Shown: positions 38,302 through 52,139, numbered from the stretch's first letter. The stretch is 64,000 nt of DNA from Aphrophora alni (GCA_963513935.1 OY740770.1:85471267-85535266); one strand, 5' to 3'. Program-made: numbers and translations. Notes: generated from the letters alone by a model not told the origin.

Positions 38302-40212
38302 CACTAAACGTTATAAATAATATTCTAAATATTGGTAAAGTTTGCTTATTTTTTATACGTAACGTCAAAGATTCGCACGGACAAGTTGTAAACAAAAACG
38401 ACGTCATTTTTCTCTAATATTTCCAAATTCATAATTCTGTCAAAAAGATCTAACATAACACTGTTCTATAGATCACGTCTTTCTCTTTCGATCAGTGCTT
38501 TTCAAATCTTTCTATCTGTTATAGGTTTTATTATATAAAAATTAAACAAAATCAAGAATTTTAACTCATTTTACATTTTACATTTTTAAAAATTACATTT
38601 TTTTTCAATTAATTTTTTATCCTAGTAGATATTATTTTATCAAAATGTATAATGATATATCATTGTAGAGGTGATGTATCATTAATCTTTCATAATCACG
38701 TATACCAATATTCTTCTCAGGGAAAGTAAAAATTCAAGAATTCGATAAATTTGACTACCTTTCCGCTAGATCACATCACTTGAGGCGACGGCGTTTATAT
38801 AGAAAAATGTGTAATGAATGTTCATATACTTTTATCCACAAATATATTACAAATCTCTAGTAATACTTGAAACAAATTTTAAAAAGTTTTTGTATGGTGT
38901 ACTTTACCTTTTTTTTGTGCAATTTTTGCCTCGGCCACCGGACGATTTTTTGTTTCCTGACCTAATAACTCAAAATATTATACATCTAAACAGTGTTTTA
39001 CTACTTAACTAAATTCTATGCACCTTTCTGAATATAATTATATATATATAAGTTGTGTTTTCCATAGTATTATATTATTGGTGATTTTTTCAAATAAGGC
39101 CTAAAGTACTATTGCAATGTACGGGTAAATTGTTATTTTCCTTTATGGAAAGTCTAAGATCAATATGTTTTTTTATTACCTCATCTGAAGGTAACAAGTA
39201 GACTATGTATTGATTCCTAATGTGACCGACAATGCAATGTTTGACAAATTCGAAACAGTGCAAATACCAAATTCAGATCTACACTAATCATTTGAATTGA
39301 AAACCGTTCTAAATGTAATGCGTCAAAATAAGTAAACTATTTAATGTTTTTAGTTAGGCCTATGTCATTTGAAAATACCATTCCCCGCTTTGAATATAAC
39401 ATTTATATGTGTGCTATTAACAAATATATAAAAACATATATTCAAATAAATAATAAAACAAATATTAAATAAGACTATGGTAGTAAAAATCTCTTAAAAA
39501 AACTCCGTTGCAAATTATTCTATAACTTTTACTAAAACTAAAATAATATATCAGAATAAATAAGTTTTTATGAGACATTATTATTGTTTATAACCAAATG
39601 TAAAATATTACTATTAGTGCCAAATCTGAACCAGAAATAAAAACATTAACATTTTATCATTTCTCCCTATCCACTCAATAAAATAATTCATATTCCGTTA
39701 TTTACATAGAAAATAATTTAGCTTTCATCAAATCATTCTCTAACTGTAATGACGGAAACAAATATTTTAATTAATCCAATTCTCATAAGATTATCAGAAT
39801 GGCTTGAAAATAACTTAATTTTCTAAAGTTTATTGCTAAAATGGGAGCTCATATTTTTTCCTTTTGTCATGCATGAAACCAACTAAACAATCAAACTTCA
39901 GTTAAATGTCGGAAACAATGTGAAACTTTACCACATAAACTGACCATTAGTTAAACTTACGTAACCATAAAATATATCAACTGTAATTTAAATACTAACG
40001 ATTTGTTGTTCAACCGACTAACTTGACAGATATAACATTAATAACATGCGAGCTTACAAGCCTTATTCTAGAATGTTACTAAGTTTTGGACATAATTTTA
40101 CCCAGTTTGATATGCGGTCAAATTTCAACAAATCTCGGAGCTTGTAACTGGGCCGATAAACCATATCGGTTGTTGCAAATTATTATGACTTGTTATTTAT
40201 GTATTTTATATA
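35068..40212. other. AT-rich, no identifiable gene
   Basis: Contains a TA microsatellite at 38258-38300 and a small hairpin with GAACGACC/GGTCGTTC arms at about 38118-38155. A degenerate hammerhead-like string lies on the minus strand near 37218-37262 (CUGAUGA ... GAAAACG, no good helix II). The 81-codon ATG frame at 36634-36879 and the frames at 37665-37871 and 38818-39012 show no motif and are probably chance. Confidence 0.45.
38258..38300 (+). repeat. TA microsatellite
   Basis: An uninterrupted alternating AT array of 43 bases. Confidence 0.95.
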
Positions 40213-40905
40213 CGAGAGGTCATTCTGTAAGAACCGTTTGCACATAGCAACCCAGCAGGCTGTCACGTGACGCCCGCTCAAGGTTAGCCACTCTTGCCCA
40301 GTCCCCAACTATGCAGTCAGTTGATTTCTTGTCTCTGCCACTGTTGGTTCTATTGTAACACTGTTTTGTTTGTCGCCATGTTAATCAATAAACCCGCCAA
40401 TTGTGACTTCCTGCAAGATGAATGAGAGATTATGCGAAACACTAACCAAGCTTAGGCACTCTATTCAAAACTGCCGGCGGTTACTTCTGTCTAGCGGCGT
40501 CGTTCTGCTTCAAGATAACGCTCGACCTCACGCTGCAGCAATGACCAAGACGTTACTGGCCAACTTTCGATGGGAATTACTGAACCATCCCCCCTACAGC
40601 CCTGACTTGGCACCATCAGACTTTCATGTGTTTCCTAAACTCAAAGAATATCTTGGTAGAAAGCGATTTGAAAATGATGACGTGTTGAAAGATACTGTTA
40701 CTAACTGGTTAAATGCTCAGGAAGAAGAATTCTATAACGAGGGGGTCCAAAAGCTAGTGCCACGACTTAACAAATACTTAGATATTCTTGTTGAATATCT
40801 AGAAAAGTAAAAAATATGTTCACACTTAGTTTTTGATACAATTTATGTTCATAAATAAAATTGCTGTTACTCCACTTAAAAACAGTTCTTAAAAAATGAC
40901 CAACG
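40213..40905 (+). mobile_element. Internally deleted mariner element
   Basis: A 693-bp element flanked by TA at 40211-40212 and 40906-40907. Its ends are imperfect inverted repeats: CGAGAGGTCATTCTGTAAGAACCGTTTG at the left against CGTTGGTCATTTTTTAAGAACTGTTTT from the right end. Full mariners are about 1.3 kb, so roughly half is gone. A remnant of the transposase start (MLINKPANCDF, ATG at 40378) is followed directly, in another frame, by the catalytic C-terminal half. The DNA-binding domain and the first catalytic Asp are missing. It could only move if a transposase acted in trans. Confidence 0.85.
40418..40810 (+). pseudogene. Mariner transposase C-terminal half (DD34D type)
   Basis: Open for about 131 codons from ATG at 40418 (the frame extends back to a GTG at 40403). 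It encodes the last two catalytic blocks: LLQDNARPHA with the second Asp, and HPPYSPDLAPSDFHVFP with the third. I count 34 residues between the two Asp residues, as in classical mariners. The NERLCETLTKLR segment before it belongs to the middle of the protein. The N-terminal helix-turn-helix region and first Asp are lost by deletion, so the product cannot be an active transposase. The remaining reading frame is uninterrupted, suggesting the deletion is not very old. Confidence 0.85.
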
Positions 40906-40907
40906 TA

Positions 40908-41698
40908 AATTGATTTAAAAATGCTATCATACATAATGAGATATACAAATATGGTACATTCTGAATAACGATTATGGTTTACTGATTAAAAAATATTGAA
41001 TTTTGATCATTGGAATTTTTGGGGAAATTGCCACATAGAATTTAATGTTTGCTTAGAATTTAATATAATGTGTGATATTACTTAATTAAATCTTTACCAA
41101 TATGGATTGCATATTTATCATTAACGACTGATTTTATTTTATTACAGTACCTTCTTCTGCCACTCCCTCCATTGTTTTAAAATTTGCCGATGCGTTTCGG
41201 ATGGGCTATATTTTCAAAAGCTATTTATACATTGATTCATCCCACAAATGCTTGGAATAAAACCTGACTCACTTTCAACACTTAGGCTTCGACCTTTTTG
41301 ATAAGATATTGACTATATCCAGCTATGTTATTGGTTTAAGTCCAGGCAAGCTTTACTGGCAAGCGTTATATTATCAAATATTATATCTGACTGATTCACA
41401 GGTCTACAGTAGTTTTATTGCCAAAGTTTTGAGAGCTCGTTTTAAGTATATTTGGGGTGCTGAATCCAAATTGGTTTTATTTTTCCACTATCAGCTCTAG
41501 TTTTCATGATAATTTCATTGATATGTCAGTGCTTATGAAATGAAGCATAAATATACTGATATGGATATATTATATTGAAATAAAAACACAGAACTATTAA
41601 AGATATATAATTACAAAACTATTTAAATAAGTGAAAGCACAAAAAAATCCTTATAGTACAGTTTAACGTATATACAATTATTTTTGACAAAATAAAAC
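40908..41698. other. No gene; possible decayed hammerhead-like string
   Basis: AT-rich. On the minus strand near 41185-41225 the string UUGAAAAUAUAGCCCAUC-CGAAACGC resembles the hammerhead-like motif of the Penelope-like element, with two core changes. A TTG-started... frame at 41309-41500 has no support. Confidence 0.3.
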
Positions 41699-43347
41699 TC
41701 ACTGAATATCCAAATAACACATTACTTTACTCAACGCAACGGAAGCTTCTTTTTTCTTGAGTGAACAGTCTCGTTTCAAACTCCAGCAGTAATCAGCCAT
41801 CATATGGGAATCCCATCTTCCTTGGTAGCGGTCCTCCATCGTTTTGATATCTCGATGAAATCTTTCACTTTGTTCTTCACTTGTGTCACCTAAATTTTCA
41901 GGAAAGCAGTCCAAGTGGTTGTGTAGATAGTGTACTATGATACTCATATTACATCCAAGTGTTTGGAAGTTATTCAGCATATGGTTTACCAGCTCAACAT
42001 AGTTTTTACTTTCGTTATTTCAAAGAAAATTTTTCATTATATAAACAAATGAAAGCCAAGCTTTTTTTTTGATCTCATACATTGACTCTACAAAAACCGG
42101 ATCTTTTGTAAGTAGTCCTATCTGTGGTCCATCAAAGATTCCATATTTAAGCTTTTCCGTACATATCTGGGGCAGCTGCCTTCCTATGTAGGCAAAGCAT
42201 GGTCCATTAGCATCAATGGCTTTAACAAATTGCTTCATTAGGCCTAGCTTGATATGCAGGGGAGGTAAGATGATTTTCTCCCGTTCAACTCTTCGTTCGA
42301 CTCTTGAATAATGTTTTTTGCCCAAATACGAAGCTGTCTCTCTTAGACCACTCTTTTCCTATCCAGTGGTTTTTGGGCACCTGCTGTCCCAGAGGCACAA
42401 GAAACAAGGATATTTTTTATAGCTGTTTTGCTGCCCAAGAAGAAAGTTTACCATTTTTAAGTCTACACAAATCACCAAGCGTTGTTGTTGGTGTTTTATC
42501 TTCTGTAAGACCATAGCTATTGTATCATACTCTTCTTTCATTACTGTTGAATGAGAAATCGGTATTGAACCAAATTTGTTACCATTGTGTTGTAGAACAC
42601 ATTTTACACTACGCTTGGAGCTATCAATAAACAAACGCCGTCGTAGTTTGGAACATCACAAACATTGGTATCGTAGTGTGGAAGTCCCAATTTTTTCCAA
42701 GAGCCTCTTAACGTGTAAACAGAAAGTAAGGTTGTCTTCTTGATTAAAGAATAGTAGGAGATACTTTTCCTTTGTTCGATAGAAAGTAATTTTTGTACCT
42801 TGTTCTAGTAAATTCTTTTCATTTAATCTTGAAGCCAGTAGCCCCGATTCTTCCTTCGATAAGTTTAAATCTCTAAGGATGTCGCTTAGTTCCTCTTGAT
42901 TAAACAGTTGTGGATTTGTTGATACCCCCTCGGAATTACTGTCACTGTCATTGTTAGAGTCAGAAATATGTTCAAAAAGGTCTCGTTTATCATCGCAAAT
43001 CTCAAGTAACTTTTGAAATATTGGGATTGTTATTTCCTCTGAGTGGGTATTGGGCGTCTAGCTGATTGAAAATCAGGGTATGACCATTTTTGGCGATTGT
43101 TTCGATTGATCCCTGAAACATTGACCAGGCAAAATAAGAGTCATCAACGTGGTTTGTGGGTTCTCTCCATACCATTGGCAAGCCAAACTTAATACTGAGG
43201 TGCCCATATTTTATCTTGATCACCAAGACGATTACCAAAATATCCAACATATGCAAGTTTCACAAAGTCTGTAATGCTTTTCCTATTTTCTTTTAACGTA
43301 AACTCTCCACAAATAGTATTAAAAGAACTAATTTCGGGATGTGACAT
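41699..43347 (-). pseudogene. Broken copy of a multicopy invertebrate gene, transposase-like
   Basis: Minus strand, ATG at 43347-43345. In order: YVGYFGNRLGDQDKIWAPQY, then a stop and loss of the expected Cys-rich segment; FGLPMVWREP; a frameshift before CLVNVSGINRNN; an open run of about 130 codons (about 43040-42650); LFIDSSKRS and HNGNK; LVICVDLK; YPCFLCLWDSR; frameshifts near 42375 and 42320; ILPPLHIKLGLMKQFVKA; FDGPQIGLL; a TGA at 42022-42020 inside an otherwise continuing frame; then ENLGDTSEEQSERFHRDI and RYQGRWDSHMMADYCW to a stop at 41699. I recognise this from memory as a family with many copies in arthropods and cnidarians and no assigned function. The spacing of FIDSS, CVDLK and SEEQSERFH could be an RNase H-fold DDE triad, so I infer a transposase origin. 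This copy is clearly inactive. Confidence 0.7.
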
Positions 43348-44380
43348 CTATAAAAGTAGAGCTGATACCTAAAAACGGATTTTATATTTGGATTCAGCGA
43401 CAGAAATATAGTAAAAATAAGCTCAAAGGTTAACGGCACCAAAAATGTGTTTGCCTGTAGGCCTGTGATTTAGGCACTCATTTATAATATCTTTTCAATA
43501 TAATTTTATTTAGGATTTATCCGAATTTTCCAAGATTTATAATCCTTACTGCCCTTGCTACAGTAATAAAGTAATATCTTTCAATGTTATTTTTTTTGCC
43601 GATGTGTTCTCCCTCTAATATATACGATGTGGTATTAAAGTACTTCCTTTGATGATAAAGCTCTATTTTGATACCATTGGTACAGCAGACGTCTGAAGAA
43701 CAATTTCATATAGGACTATGTTATTTTTAAACTATTGTAACATTCATCGTTTCTCAGATGATGAATTATGCTAGAAAGTCATAAAACAAAGTGCATGTTG
43801 TTACTCATCATCTGAAATGGAAGTAGTATTTGAGGTATCATCACATATTCTTGTCATTATCAACCTGCTTTTAGTGCTCATTGTTTTGTAATAATATGTT
43901 AAAAAGACAAATATAACTTAAAGCCCCGACGCCCTTAACTGTTGTAGGTTACAAGAATTTTACGGCATTGCGTGATGAACCTTGTCAAAACGATACTTTT
44001 GCAGTATTGTAAATGATGGAAGATGGTTACTGAATTTGTTATGTAATGGTGTTGATATTAATTAATATGTTTATAGATAATGAAGCCATTCATTTTCCTT
44101 TCATCTCAGTAAACCCACAGGTTTGTTTTTCGTAATTTTATGGATTCAATGTTTATTGTTCACTCACAAATAAAACACTAACTCTCTCATGCTAAAATTA
44201 ATTGTGTTATAAATACAAACAAGAGAGAGAAGTGTCTTGAAGCCCGGTGATAACAAATTTTGATCATCAAGAAATTGTTAATAGCTTCGGTGTATTGGAA
44301 AATGCATTCTCAAAAGTGCATCCTTTGAGGCGATTAAAAAAATATTGTAGTTTCCTAAATTATAGTCTAATATTTCACTA
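43348..44380. other. No gene; hairpin and short acidic frame
   Basis: Perfect 11-bp arms TCAGATGATGA (43754-43764) and TCATCATCTGA (43805-43815) form a hairpin. On the minus strand a 26-codon ATG frame ending SNTTSISDDE stops there. This stretch lies upstream of the broken gene at 41699-43347 and might belong to the same element, but nothing proves it. Confidence 0.3.
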
Positions 44381-44940
44381 ACCGTTGGTTTAAGGGGTCT
44401 CTGATCCCGAATATGACGTACAAAATCACCCCTCCCCCGCTCCGTAGACATCAAGTATGGAGTCTGGAATCTACATCAACTATAGGAGTTTTCCTGAAAT
44501 GCATTAAAAATTAATCAAGAATCTGTACTCGGTTCATTTGGGGCTCTCATCGCGAATATGCTGTCGACAACCCTCCCTCGAGCACTTAGTGCAATGGGCG
44601 CCCTGGTTATCAGCATCATTTGAGAGAGTTTTATTGAAATTGTTTCACAAAGCAATCGAAACTTGCCACTCGGGGTATTTCGTGGTGCTGATCGCGAGTA
44701 AGCTATGTAATCGGCAACACTATCCCGATCACTTGGTTCTACGGGGGCCATGGTTATCAGAATATATTTAAATTGTTTCGCAAAGCAATCGAAACTTGCC
44801 ACTATGGGTTTTTTGAGGCGCTGAAAGTGAATATGCCTTCGCAACCCTACCCCGAGCTCCTGGTGCTCTGGGTGCCTTAGGTATCAGTATCATTCTCGGT
44901 AATAGTAATGTTTTCGGAAAGCAATAAATATACTCCACTT
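44381..44940. repeat. Degenerate tandem array, four units of about 135 bp
   Basis: Each unit contains an AAAGCAATCGAAACTTGCCACT-like block followed by a GGGGT..GCTGATCGCGAATATG-like block and a GC-rich CCCTCCCCGAGC-like block. The first block is best kept at about 44648-44670, 44781-44803 and 44914-44939, giving spacings of 133 and 136, with a worn copy about 141 bases before. Because units are close to multiples of three, repetitive open frames appear on both strands (44515-44844 minus, 44538-44771 plus). I do not regard these as genes. The array lies about 1 kb upstream of the transposase-like pseudogene. Confidence 0.65.
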
Positions 44941-45445
44941 ACCGACCTCAAAAACCATAGAGTGGCTAAATTGTGCTTATTTAGACCATAATTTGTAAAG
45001 TTACAATTAATTTTTGTATCGCCTTAAAGGATGGTGTTTAGACAATGCATTTTTGCAATGCACAGATATTCAGAATTTCTGGACTATCAAAAGTGGTCAC
45101 AATATTTCTAGATGAGTTCCTGAATCAAATCTAAAAAACAATTGGTTTTCCATTTCAAACTAATTACATTAACTAATAATATTAACTTTTATGAATACAG
45201 TATTTGAAAAAAATTGATCTATATTTATGTTTAAAATACACGTATGTTTTTGTAACTAATTCCATTTACAGTTATCGAATTAAAATTTATTTTATATTTT
45301 TGGAAGAAGTTCTAATTAGAAATATTGAACCTTAGTTATGTAATCTCCTCTGTTTTAAGATATTCTATTTTTTAAATTACACACTTTAAATATATACTAA
45401 TGATATTGCTTATATAATAAGTTTTTTGATTGCTAAAATATATTT

Positions 45446-45493
<48 letters not shown>

Positions 45494-47570
45494 TTGCGAA
45501 CATTCATTACCTCTCTGAATATCATAAAATAATAATGTTTTCTGATGTCAAAATTTTAAGATATGATTTTCATACAATTATTTATTGTTGTATTTATTAT
45601 CATTAATAACAACAAATATTAAATAATAACCACATATAAAATATTTTTATTGGAGTTGGATATATTTTTTTAGTAGTATTTAAGCCAAACAAATTTTATT
45701 TTATGCCACACAAATTATCTCATTTTTTTATAGTGATCAGCTTGATTACATAAATAATTAATACGTAAAAACACAAATATGAAATTTTCATTTAATAAAC
45801 TAAATTTGGTGACCAGTTTATTAACCGGAAAATTGTAAGTCGGTCCCTCTTATTTCTCTTTCTAATCTATAACCAAGGCATGCTTTGATTATCGGGTAAG
45901 ATCAAGAACCTTATTAGTTTATTAATCTCAACATTAATCAACGTGCAAATAAAATTAAACTTTTAAAATGTTTAGATTATATTCAAGAATATTTTGTTTG
46001 TTTTCATTGGTAGAGGGCAACCATGGTTAACATATAACTACTAGTAAATTTAATGAGATCTTGTGGATTGATTATTCGTTTAAAATTAACAAAATTAATG
46101 TTAAAGTTTCGTATGCAATTCTGGTTTCTGCAATCAACAAATTTACGTTTTAGTAAAATTTAAATATTATCTAATTTTTATCAAATTTCTGATATAAGAT
46201 AAATACTATAAAATTGTGTTTTACCCTTAATTTAACTCATCGTAGTTACGGTTAACATTCTAGTGTTTCATTAATGTATATTTTTACACAAAAAACTGAT
46301 CCCACTTTCTCCGATCATATTATACAATACAAAAAGACAATGGGCGGAGATGCTGTTAAACCTCACCCTTCATACACTCCTTATAATTGGAAAGCTGTCA
46401 AGATCTAATGGAGTTTTATGTACTTAGTTTTGTAGTAAATATATTCTACTCAGCAACAATCTAAATTTATATGACGAACATGAGCCCCTTCCCTTGATTT
46501 ATATCAAAATGAAATTTCATATTTTATGACAGAATTATTAAGTTTATCCAAATAAAATGTGGATTAGAATTGTTATAAATATGAATGTAGTAAAAAACTA
46601 AATATATGAATGTAGTAAAAAAAAATTAAAAGTAAAAAACTAAACAAGTAACAACATTTTAGTTTTATTATCACTTTTATTCTATACATAGTATTATAGT
46701 ATTATAAAACAATAAATATGAAGTTACTTCAATCCTATAAAGTTAATATATGTTAAAACAGGTAATGTTCATTTAAACAATGTTTTTAAAACAGGAAAAT
46801 ACATTAGAGATAATAAACGCAGGTTAAATCTATGTCCAACTAAATGTAGAATTATTATCTATCACATTGTAGTATAGTAACTATTAAATTGCTTTAGATG
46901 TATGGTTATCATAATATCTCCGTCCGAAAGCTTCTGTTTTTTAAAGGATTACTACTTTCGACAGAATACTGTCATCAACAGATGGTCACAAAATTTTGTT
47001 AGGAATAAATATACTATTAAAATTTACTATAAAAATACATTTTACATAATATTCAATATTATTTGAGATTATTTTTAATGAAAGGAAGATTATGTTATGT
47101 AAAATGTTATGCGTACTTCACCTCTACAATAAACAAAACAGCTTTGTATATACTAATTTGTATTTCTGATGTATAACAAAATTAAACCAATACAAGAAGT
47201 TAAAAGCCTTTTCCCAGTTGTGAAAAAATAACCAATGTGTGATTACGGGATCATGTTGGTTATATTGGCGGAACATTGTACGGCTAGTAAAATAATATGT
47301 TATTTACATTAAAGTTAGTTGTTAAATTTTAAAAAAGAAGTAATTAAACATACCGTGTAAAACGTAGGTATTTTGTTATCAAATAATGGCACAAGTTTTT
47401 ATGTATTCTTCTAAAATAACATAATTTAATAATTGTAGAGTAATAACACTTGAAATATCATAAAAGTGGGTCTAACTGAGTAATAAAATGATTACCAAAA
47501 CTATATTAATTGATTTTAAGGCAATATTTTTAATGCTGAAATTTTAGTTCAGTATTTTAGTTTTTAGTTC
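44941..47570. other. AT-rich with TA microsatellite; decayed hammerhead-like copy at 46.95 kb
   Basis: A TA array lies at 45449-45489. Near 46560-46640 a short motif (ATGAATGTAGTAAAAAA) is duplicated. On the minus strand at 46983-46930, CUGUUGAUGACAG-UAUU-CUGUCGAAAG resembles a hammerhead core with one key base changed. Its downstream flank (TTTAAAAAACAGAAGCTTTC) recurs in worn form near 60530-60560. No gene is seen. Confidence 0.4.
45449..45489 (+). repeat. TA microsatellite
   Basis: An alternating AT array of 41 bases. Confidence 0.95.
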
Positions 47571-47615
47571 TTAGTTGTCTGACGATGCCTAACGGCGAAA
47601 CAGCTGTAGCAATAA
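47571..47615 (+). ncRNA. Hammerhead-like ribozyme motif
   Basis: Plus strand: CUGACGA (47579-47585), U, helix II GCC/GGC around UAAC, GAAA (47597-47600), a self-complementary helix III ACAGCUGU, then A at 47608 as the cleavage base. Helix I pairs GUUGU (47574-47578) with GCAAU (47609-47613) including two wobbles, and may extend after one mismatch. All conserved core bases are present, with the same extra U before helix II as in the motif at 9.7 kb, suggesting a shared family. No flanking element could be delimited. Activity is inference. Confidence 0.45.
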
Positions 47616-49700
<2,085 letters not shown>

Positions 49701-49701
49701 T

Positions 49702-49827
49702 ATGAAAAACAAACACAATATTTAGAAAATTCTACAATTTTATTGAGTCTTGCCTTGCCGTTGCTGGCGTAATCATGGAATCAAAAAAATTGTAGAATTT
49801 ACTAAATATTTGGGTTTGTTTTTTCAT
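49702..49827. mobile_element. Foldback (hairpin) element, 126 bp
   Basis: Arms 49702-49743 and 49784-49827 are long imperfect inverted repeats. The left arm carries ACAAACAC..ATATTTAG..AAATTCTACAATTTT, matched by the complement of the right arm with one or two base gaps. The 40-base loop (GAGTCTTGCCTTGCCGTTGC..) is much richer in G and C than the arms. TA-like ends fit a miniature inverted-repeat element, though target duplications are unclear in AT-rich flanks. A transcript would fold into a long hairpin. Confidence 0.6.
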
Positions 49828-52139
49828 TAAAATGGAGTTCTACCAAGTACCTTCGGTCAATAGTGTAAATCGTGTAAATATGTAATATTTTAGAAATCAA
49901 TTTTACTTAGAAAATTACAATAAAATAATAATAGGTATATGATCAAAATTATTACTACTTACTTGCGTTTAACTCACTTTTACATTTTACTTACTACGAC
50001 TAAATTTCTACCAAAATAGGAATATGTACGGGTATTGCGTATCTATACACATTTTGCATTGAGTCAATTCACATTTACTGAACAATGTATTTTTTAAATG
50101 TTGATTTACAAAAGATTTATTAAAATAATTTAAACAGTTACGTAACTTATGATATATAGTGGTCATGAAACGTTTTTGTTGTTGTTATATTTATAAATGC
50201 ATTTATAATTTTTCGCCCATAAGTGTGTGTGAAGTTTTAGTAAAACACAACTGTTAAAATTTACAAAATATTCAATTATGAATAATTTCATTTTACTACC
50301 TCTTTGGTATAACTGACTACATTGAATAAGTCATTTTATTACTTTGATTCCTTTAAAGATAAAAAGTATTGCAGGTCTTTAGACGAAGATAAGATGAGTT
50401 TTAGAAGAGCAATCATATATATGTAAGTAAAACAAGTATAGCAGTACCGAGTTTCGATGTAACAGGTTAAAGAACTTTAAAGGAAAATCAAACTTCAGAC
50501 TGAAGGACTGGCGTTTTTTCTAGAGTATAAAATTTGTCTACTTAAATCTGTATTATTAAACAAAAGTGTAATTGTTTTTTTATAAATTACTCTTTTTTCA
50601 ACAACAATGAATAAATGCTTTTTTTTTAATTGCAAATTCATAAATAGGAACAAATATGTGAAATGCTTATTTTAAAAACAGAATATGTAGTTGATTATGT
50701 TTAACGAAATTAGTATGATCTTTGCAATGTTTAGTGAAATTGAGCGCATAATTAAGCACCCTTCAGGCAATGCAGTTTGCAGTTTATTCAGGGTACTAGA
50801 AATGTTTAAAAGTACGCTGTAGGGATATATCGTTAGTAAATACATCTTTACATTAAGTGAAGTATGACTATGCATTTTTCTAAAGAATGAGAGATGTTCA
50901 AACATATTGAAATAAACGTCGAATTGAATTTATTCTGCTACAGATATTTGTTTTCGAATACAAGATTCCAACATAGAACATACTACAAGATTCCAACATA
51001 GATAAATTATGAATTTATCTATTATTTTTCCTTAATTAAAAATTTTCCTTATAGAAAAATACAAACTTGTTAAACAAAGAGTTTTTTTTTAATTAATTTT
51101 AATATTATTTACATGTATGAGAATATAAGATAGAAAAATCCAATGTGCGTTTTTAAATCTATGGATGGATAACAGAAAGTGAATAAGATAACTCCACGAC
51201 AAATTGCAAAACTTGTTCAGTTAGAGTGAGGAAGAAAGTTTCCAAAGAAAGAGACACAGTCTTCATTTATTGAATGGGGATAGACTTTTCAATTTATTCC
51301 TATAATTGTATAAAAATCGTAAATATTATCAATTTTGATGTTTTTATTTTACGATTTGGTTTCATTAAAAAGGGTTTTGATATCAACGTGTATGTCGTAG
51401 TAAATACCACATTTGTCACTCATGACATGAAATGAAGAATCTAATATATTTTTCAAAACCTATGGTTATAACATTACTGATCAAACACTAGTCGTTCACA
51501 TTGACGGACATAAACCGGTCGAAGAAACGTGTGAACGGATCAGACATGATCTGGAATTTCTATATGCCATCTGTATGTAAGAGATGTTCAAATATAATGA
51601 TTCCTTGATTTATCCGTGTGTACATTTAATATAGGCCAACATTTAAGTCACCGTTATTTTAACACAGGTCGAAAATGTTTTGTTTATTTTTTTTTTTCAA
51701 AATTATTGTCTGTCCTGATCCGATACCTACTTAACTTTTTTTAAATTTAGAGAAAAAACAAATTTTGCCTTAAAAACAAATTATTAAATTTAGTTAGGTC
51801 TCTTGTGAAAGCTGTACTTTATAATAAGATCATTAGTGTAGATTTTTACATATAATAATTAGTCAAAATATGTATGGTTATATTTGCTAAATGTTTTCAG
51901 CAAATTGCTGTTTTTTTTTTTTAATTATTAAATGTACCAAATAAAATTTATGTTCGGCCTTCAGTAAAGAACACTACATAGTTTTGATACAAATTACAGA
52001 GATGGAATATAGCAAATTGGAACCATAACTAGAGTAAGTATTAGCACAATAATAATAAAGATTTTTTTAAATTATTGTTGGGTGCAATAAAACTCCAGTT
52101 GATATGTTGAATAGGCCTGTTGATCATTTATTGTTCCCT
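49828..52139. other. AT-rich, no gene; strong short hairpin at 51.5 kb
   Basis: A 26-base motif (ACAAGATTCCAACATAG..) is tandemly duplicated near 50960-51002. At 51493-51537, CGTTCACA and TGTGAACG form an 8-bp stem around a 29-base GC-rich loop. The 77-codon minus-strand frame at 50672-50905 has no motif. Confidence 0.4.

Noticed and set aside
44515..44844. Repetitive 109-codon frame and its opposite-strand partner at 44538-44771
   Set aside because: Both follow from tandem units whose length is close to a multiple of three. They lack independent coding signs.
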